From Plantibacter flavus (GTDB lineage: Bacteria; Actinomycetota; Actinomycetes; Actinomycetales; Microbacteriaceae), in NCBI RefSeq assembly GCF_002024505.1, contig NZ_CP019402.1, forward strand, positions 1,984,001 through 2,048,000: a DNA stretch of 64,000 bases. Reading direction: 5' to 3'. The position numbers and the translations under genes were made by a program. The notes under the pieces were generated by a model. That model was not told where the DNA came from and ran no database searches. It saw only the letters and a list, made by a program, of their open reading frames with translations. How positions within the stretch are numbered: the first letter of the stretch is position 1; each line of letters begins with the position of its first letter. Below are positions 59,979 to 64,000 of the stretch, piece by piece.

Positions 59979-62231
59979 ATGCCGTTCGTCCCGATCACCC
60001 AGGTCACCCTCACGGGTGGGCCCCTGTTCCGAGCGCAGGAGGCCGACCGCGCCTACCTGCGAGCCCTCGAGCCCGATCGTCTGCTCGCCCCGTTCCTCCG
60101 TGAGGCGGGCCTGGAGCCCCGGGCGGCGTCCTACGACGACTGGGAGGTGCGCGGACTCGACGGCCATACCGCCGGACACTACCTCTCGGCCTGCTCCCTG
60201 ATGGTCGCCTCCACCGGGGACGACGTCCTGCGTTCCCGGCTCGAGTACACGGTCGCCGAACTGGCCCGCGCACAGGACCATCTGGGGACCGGATACGTCG
60301 GTGGTGTCCCTCGGAGTGCCGAGCTCTGGGCCGAGGTCGCAGCGGGGATCACCGAATCGACCTTCCGTGCCGGGCGCTGGGTGCCCTGGTACAACCTGCA
60401 CAAGCTGTACGCCGGGCTCATCGACGCGGCCCGCTTGACGGGGGACCACGCGGCACGTGATGTGGTCCTGCGCCTCGCCACCTGGTGGGAGGAGCTTGCC
60501 GCGGGGATCGACGACGAGCACTTCCAGCTCATGCTCGAGACCGAGATCGGAGGGATGAACGAGGCGTACGTCGACCTCTTCGACCTCACGGGCGACGCCC
60601 GACATCTCGCGATGGCCGCCCGCTTCACATCCGTCGCCCTCAGCGAACCGCTGTCGCGCCGGTCCGACGAACTGACCGGCCTGCACGCCAACACCCGTAT
60701 CCCGCAGTTCGTCGGCTTCGCCGCCCTCGCCACGCGGAGCGACGATCCGGCCCTCGCCCGCGCGGCCCGGTTCGCCTGGGAGACGATCCTGACGCGGCGC
60801 ACGGTCGCGATCGGCGGCAACAGTGTCCGGGAGCACTTCCATGCCATCGACGACTTCACCCCGATGACCGAGGATCGGGAGGGGCCGGAGACCTGCAACA
60901 GCTACAACCTCATCAAGCTGGGCCGACGGCTCAGTGCCGACGAGTCCGACCCGGCGATCGCCGACGCGCTCGAACGGATCCTCTTCAACCACCTCCTGTC
61001 ATCGCAGCACCCCGAGCACGGCGGCCTCGTCTACTTCACCTCCATGCGACCCGACCACTACCGCGTCTACTCCTCGCCGGAGCACAGCTTCTGGTGCTGC
61101 GTCGGGACCGGTCTGGAGAGTCACGCGAAACACGGCGAGTCGCTGTACCGGTTCGACGACGACACGGTGTCGGTCGAGCTCTTCGCGCCCTCCATCGTGC
61201 GGATCCCGGAACTCGGTCTCGAGCTGCAGCAACGGACGGCCTTCCCGTCCGACGGCGTGGTCGGACTCACCCTCGGGCTCACCGGCTCGCGGCGGTTCCG
61301 GCTCCGCGTCCGGGTCCCCGGGTGGAGTGATCCGACACCCGAGATGTTCCTCAACGGCGCTCCGGTGACCGCCGAACGCGAACGCGGCCATCTCGTCGTG
61401 GAGCGTGAGTGGAGCGACGGCGACACCGTGTCGTTCGAGCTCACCATGGGCGGTCGTGCGGAACCGTACCCGGACGGCTCGGACTGGATCTCGCTCCTCT
61501 GGGGTCCGTCCGTCCTGGCGGCCCGTGGCGAGTCGCTCCCGACCGGCGTCGTGCTGGCCGATCGGCCGCACGCCCCGCACACGGCGGTCGGCCCGCTCAC
61601 CCCGCTCGCCTCGGCACCGATCGTCACGCGGACGGCTGTGCCCTACCGGGACGCCGACGGGCGACTCCGGGTCGACTCGGACCGAGGACCGATCCCGTTG
61701 GAACCGTTCGCAGGCCTGCACGACGCGCGGTACACCGTCACGTTCCCCGTGGCGTCGTCGGCGGACGAGGACGCCGTCGACCGGCGCCGCACCGCCTTGG
61801 TCGAGCGGGACCGACGCGCCGCGAGCATCGACGGACGGACGGTCGACCGGGTCGCTCTGGGCGAGCAGCAGCCGGAGGCGGATCACGGGTTCGAGGGGCG
61901 CTCCAGCGTCAGTGGCGCGGTGGGTGGGATCCGCTGGCGGAGCACGGCCGAGCGTCTGTCCGTGAGGCTCGTCGATCCGCATCTCCTCGGCCGGGTCGTC
62001 AGAGTGACCTGGCTGCACGATCAGGCGGGCCACGGTTTCACCCTGGAGATCGACGGTACGCCGATCGCTCCGCAGGAGGTCGGGCGAGACGACGACCTGG
62101 AGTGGGCGGAGTACCCGCTGACACCCACCAGCGCCGGGTGGGGTGTCCGGCGGTTCGCGCTCGTCGCGCAGCCGGATCGCGAGACCCCGCGGTGCACCGA
62201 ACTCCGAGTGCTGACCGCAGAGGGCGCCTGA
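59979..62231 (+). CDS. GH127 beta-L-arabinofuranosidase (DUF1680)
   Basis: A 750-residue (alpha/alpha)6-barrel enzyme starting two bases after the GH3 stop. The unusual cysteine catalytic centre of HypBA1-type enzymes is intact: E304 and C306 in GPETCNSYN and C373-C374 in FWCCVGTG correspond to HypBA1 E338, C340, C417 and C418, which bind zinc and use a cysteine nucleophile. RWVPWYNLHKLYAGLIDA near 130 and EIGGMNEAYVDLFDLTGD near 190 are also family-typical. The C-terminal beta-sandwiches extend beyond the core. GH127 removes beta-L-arabinofuranose, as found in hydroxyproline-linked oligo-arabinosides of extensins and in rhamnogalacturonan-II. No signal peptide. Confidence 0.92.
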   Translation: MPFVPITQVTLTGGPLFRAQEADRAYLRALEPDRLLAPFLREAGLEPRAASYDDWEVRGLDGHTAGHYLSACSLMVASTGDDVLRSRLEYTVAELARAQDHLGTGYVGGVPRSAELWAEVAAGITESTFRAGRWVPWYNLHKLYAGLIDAARLTGDHAARDVVLRLATWWEELAAGIDDEHFQLMLETEIGGMNEAYVDLFDLTGDARHLAMAARFTSVALSEPLSRRSDELTGLHANTRIPQFVGFAALATRSDDPALARAARFAWETILTRRTVAIGGNSVREHFHAIDDFTPMTEDREGPETCNSYNLIKLGRRLSADESDPAIADALERILFNHLLSSQHPEHGGLVYFTSMRPDHYRVYSSPEHSFWCCVGTGLESHAKHGESLYRFDDDTVSVELFAPSIVRIPELGLELQQRTAFPSDGVVGLTLGLTGSRRFRLRVRVPGWSDPTPEMFLNGAPVTAERERGHLVVEREWSDGDTVSFELTMGGRAEPYPDGSDWISLLWGPSVLAARGESLPTGVVLADRPHAPHTAVGPLTPLASAPIVTRTAVPYRDADGRLRVDSDRGPIPLEPFAGLHDARYTVTFPVASSADEDAVDRRRTALVERDRRAASIDGRTVDRVALGEQQPEADHGFEGRSSVSGAVGGIRWRSTAERLSVRLVDPHLLGRVVRVTWLHDQAGHGFTLEIDGTPIAPQEVGRDDDLEWAEYPLTPTSAGWGVRRFALVAQPDRETPRCTELRVLTAEGA

Positions 62232-62280
62232 CCACCGGTACCGGCGCACACAGCACCCCGGGATGCGGGAGCATGGAGCC

Positions 62281-63291
62281 ATGACGACGACGCCGGAGCG
62301 GGACGATCTCAACGTGACGCTCGCGGACGTCGCCGCGAGGTCGGGATGCTCGGTGTCGCTCGTCTCCCGGGTGCTCGCCGGGAAGCGCCATGCATCCCCG
62401 GACACCAGGGACCGCATCCTCGCTGCAGCGCACGACCTCGGCTACGACCGCGCAGCACAACGTCGCGGTCGACCTCGCTCGGTCCCGCGCCTGCTCGACC
62501 TGGCGATGAGTCAGTGGGACGACCCCTGGGCGAACACGGTCGTGACGAGTGTGCGGCGGGCGGCCGCTGCGGCGAACTACGATCTGGTGCTCACGCCGGA
62601 GAGCGAGTCGATGCTCGACGACTGGCCCAGTCGGGCACGTGCGCGGGGATCGGCCGGTGTCGTCGTGTGTCTCATCCGTCCCAATGTGTCCCAGCTCGAC
62701 ATCCTCGCCTCGGCCAACATCCCCGTGGCGCTCCTCGATCCGCGTGCGGAGCCGGCGCGGAGCCTGCCGAGCGTCGGGTCCACCGACTGGCAGGGTGGCT
62801 TCGACGCGGGTCGGCATCTCGCCCGGCGGGGGACACGTCGGTTCCTCATCATCACCGGCCGACCGAAGTACCGGTTCGGCCGTGCGAGGGAGGCCGGTTT
62901 CCGAGCGGCGGTCGAACGGCACGCCGACGGGGCGACGGTCGAGGAGATCTCGTCGCCCTGGTCCTCGGAGAGTGCGTTCGTCTCCGTGCGCAAGCTGCTC
63001 AGGCAGGGCGGGCTCCCGATCGGCGTCTTCAGCTGCAACGACGAGATGGCCTACGGCGTCTACCGCGCCGCTGAGGAGCTCCAGCTCCGCATCCCCGACG
63101 ACATCAGGGTCGTCGGCTTCGACGACCTCCCGCAGTCCAGGTTGATGCCGCCGCCGATGACGACAGTGCGCCAGCCGATGCGCGCGATGGCCGCGCGTGC
63201 GGTCCAGCTCGTCCTCGAGGCGGAGCCCGGGACGGACCCCGGGGACCGCGCGGAGTTCCCGACCGAACTCATCGTCCGCGCCTCGAGCTGA
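62281..63291 (+). CDS. LacI-family regulator (plus-strand end of the glycan locus)
   Basis: A 336-residue repressor; the ATG at 62281 is preferred, with GGGAG nine bases upstream, although an ATG at 62263 is in frame. VTLADVAARSGCSVSLVSRV near residue 12 is the helix-turn-helix, and ERAAQ-type hinge sequence (GYDRAAQRRGRPRSV) follows. The effector domain reads LLDPRAEPARSLPSVGST, GVFSCNDEMAYGVYRAAEEL and VVGFDDLPQSRLMPPP. It is 49 bases after the GH127 gene on the same strand and is the second LacI protein for this locus, possibly sensing a different sugar from the one at 53168. Confidence 0.9.
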   Translation: MTTTPERDDLNVTLADVAARSGCSVSLVSRVLAGKRHASPDTRDRILAAAHDLGYDRAAQRRGRPRSVPRLLDLAMSQWDDPWANTVVTSVRRAAAAANYDLVLTPESESMLDDWPSRARARGSAGVVVCLIRPNVSQLDILASANIPVALLDPRAEPARSLPSVGSTDWQGGFDAGRHLARRGTRRFLIITGRPKYRFGRAREAGFRAAVERHADGATVEEISSPWSSESAFVSVRKLLRQGGLPIGVFSCNDEMAYGVYRAAEELQLRIPDDIRVVGFDDLPQSRLMPPPMTTVRQPMRAMAARAVQLVLEAEPGTDPGDRAEFPTELIVRASS

Positions 63292-63321
63292 CGCGGACGC
63301 GGACGCGGGAGAATGGTCGCC

Positions 63322-64000
63322 ATGACGGGACCATCGGATACCGAAGACGTGTCGACCGAGTACTCGAGCGTGTCGGCGTGGATGCGGGCGCTCGGCACGG
63401 CGACCGGGAACCCCGGCGGCGGGGCCGCATCCGGACTCATGCTGGCGATCGCCGCCGGCCTCACCGCGATGGTCGCCGGCTACACCCGAACCACGCACGC
63501 CACCGAGGACGCGAGCGGGCGGGACTCGGCCGAGGCCGAGGCGACGATCGCCGCACTCCGCGCTCGCGCTGAGGCACGCTCCGAGCTGGCGCTGCGTCTG
63601 GCCGACGAGGACGCCCACGCCTCGCGAGCGTTCGGCAGCGCCTTCCGTCTACCGGCCGGCGTCGGACGCGACGAGGCGATCCGTGTTGCGTCCATCGAGG
63701 CGGCCGCGGCCTCGGCTCGGCTGGGCGAGCATGCCGTCGACGCGATCGACGATCTCGCCTGGCTGACCGAGCACGGCAACCCGGCGTTGATCGCCGACGT
63801 GGCGGTGGCGATCGGTGCACTCCGCGCGGCGATCACGGGAGCGCGGACCAACGTCAGCTTCGATCTCGGTTCGGTCCGCAGCGCACACGGCTCCCTCGAG
63901 GAGATCCGCGCCGAAGAGCCGCGCCTGTGGGAACTCGTCCCCGTGTTCGACCGCGCCCTCAAGCGGATCGACCGGCTCGCGGCGTCGATCGACCCCGAGG
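63322..64000 (+). CDS. Cyclodeaminase/cyclohydrolase-family protein (cut by window end)
   Basis: At least 226 codons from an ATG at 63322 with no stop before the window ends, so the C-terminus may be missing. The product begins MTGPSDTEDVSTEYSSVSAW; TATGNPGGGAASGLMLAIAAG near residue 30 is the glycine-rich motif of the FTCD_C fold (formiminotetrahydrofolate cyclodeaminase, methenyltetrahydrofolate cyclohydrolase FchA and relatives). The rest is helical, with many Ala, Glu and Arg residues (ATIAALRARAEARSELALRL). It would act in one-carbon folate metabolism if catalytic. It lies 30 bases after the LacI gene and does not obviously belong to the glycan locus. Confidence 0.8.
   Translation, partial: MTGPSDTEDVSTEYSSVSAWMRALGTATGNPGGGAASGLMLAIAAGLTAMVAGYTRTTHATEDASGRDSAEAEATIAALRARAEARSELALRLADEDAHASRAFGSAFRLPAGVGRDEAIRVASIEAAAASARLGEHAVDAIDDLAWLTEHGNPALIADVAVAIGALRAAITGARTNVSFDLGSVRSAHGSLEEIRAEEPRLWELVPVFDRALKRIDRLAASIDPE

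Noticed and set aside
63290..63307. Three tandem GACGCG units at the end of the last LacI gene
   Set aside because: Too short and GC-rich to call a meaningful repeat; partly coding.
1..64000. CRISPR arrays, insertion sequences, tRNA or rRNA genes
   Set aside because: I looked for spaced direct repeats, transposase motifs and cloverleaf-like sequence ends and saw none; intergenic space is too small for most of them.

Overview
The window is high-GC DNA from an actinobacterium. The IdeR/DtxR-type iron box, a DUF2510 membrane protein, sugar importers without their own ATPase, and many GTG starts and ATGA/GTGA stop-start overlaps suggest a plant-associated member of the Microbacteriaceae. This placement is inferred from gene style and content, not from a marker gene. 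Genes are packed tightly: no gap exceeds 300 bases, and I saw no rRNA, tRNA, CRISPR array, insertion sequence or prophage gene.

Layout. (1) 1-6310: end of a GNAT gene, then a LysR regulator divergent from a four-gene nitrogen operon (ornithine-cyclodeaminase-like protein, ammonium channel, covalent-FAD amine oxidase, M20 amidohydrolase). (2) 6332-9036: a DUF4396 membrane protein under a CsoR-type copper operator, a cytoplasmic lipase-like hydrolase and a ROK repressor. (3) 9263-14134: a CUT1 sugar importer with a GH13 alpha-glucosidase, divergent from the ROK gene. (4) 14140-34326: a large acid-sugar region. It encodes a complete set for L-threonate catabolism (dehydrogenase LtnD, isomerase OtnI, kinase OtnK, decarboxylase OtnC, DeoR regulator), a SAF-domain oxidoreductase, two lactonase-like amidohydrolases, two tandem ACS-family MFS carriers, a D-2-hydroxyacid dehydrogenase, a second CUT1 importer, two diverged GHL6-type glycosidase-like proteins and a LacI regulator. 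(5) 34393-44125: a minus-strand operon for ferric-siderophore uptake (FepB/D/G/C-like), a heterodimeric exporter-fold ABC pair and a siderophore-interacting flavoprotein, behind an iron box and an AraC gene. (6) 44269-45626: a DUF2510 protein and a thioredoxin. (7) 45647-63291: a divergent plant-glycan locus. LacI-GH36-GH51-GH27-GH95 run on the minus strand. A third CUT1 importer, GH3, GH127 and another LacI gene run on the plus strand. (8) 63322-64000: start of a cyclodeaminase/cyclohydrolase-family gene.

How it works together (inference). The locus looks like that of a phyllosphere or plant-debris saprotroph. Oligosaccharides are imported by ABC systems and trimmed in the cytosol, since none of the glycosidases has a signal peptide. 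The GH127/GH51/GH27/GH36/GH95 set fits arabinosylated and galactosylated plant glycoproteins or pectin side chains. L-threonate, a breakdown product of plant ascorbate, would be oxidised, isomerised, phosphorylated and decarboxylated to dihydroxyacetone phosphate. The region around it, with two GHL6 proteins, two lactonase-like enzymes and an unassigned SAF-domain oxidoreductase, is the best candidate for an undescribed pathway.
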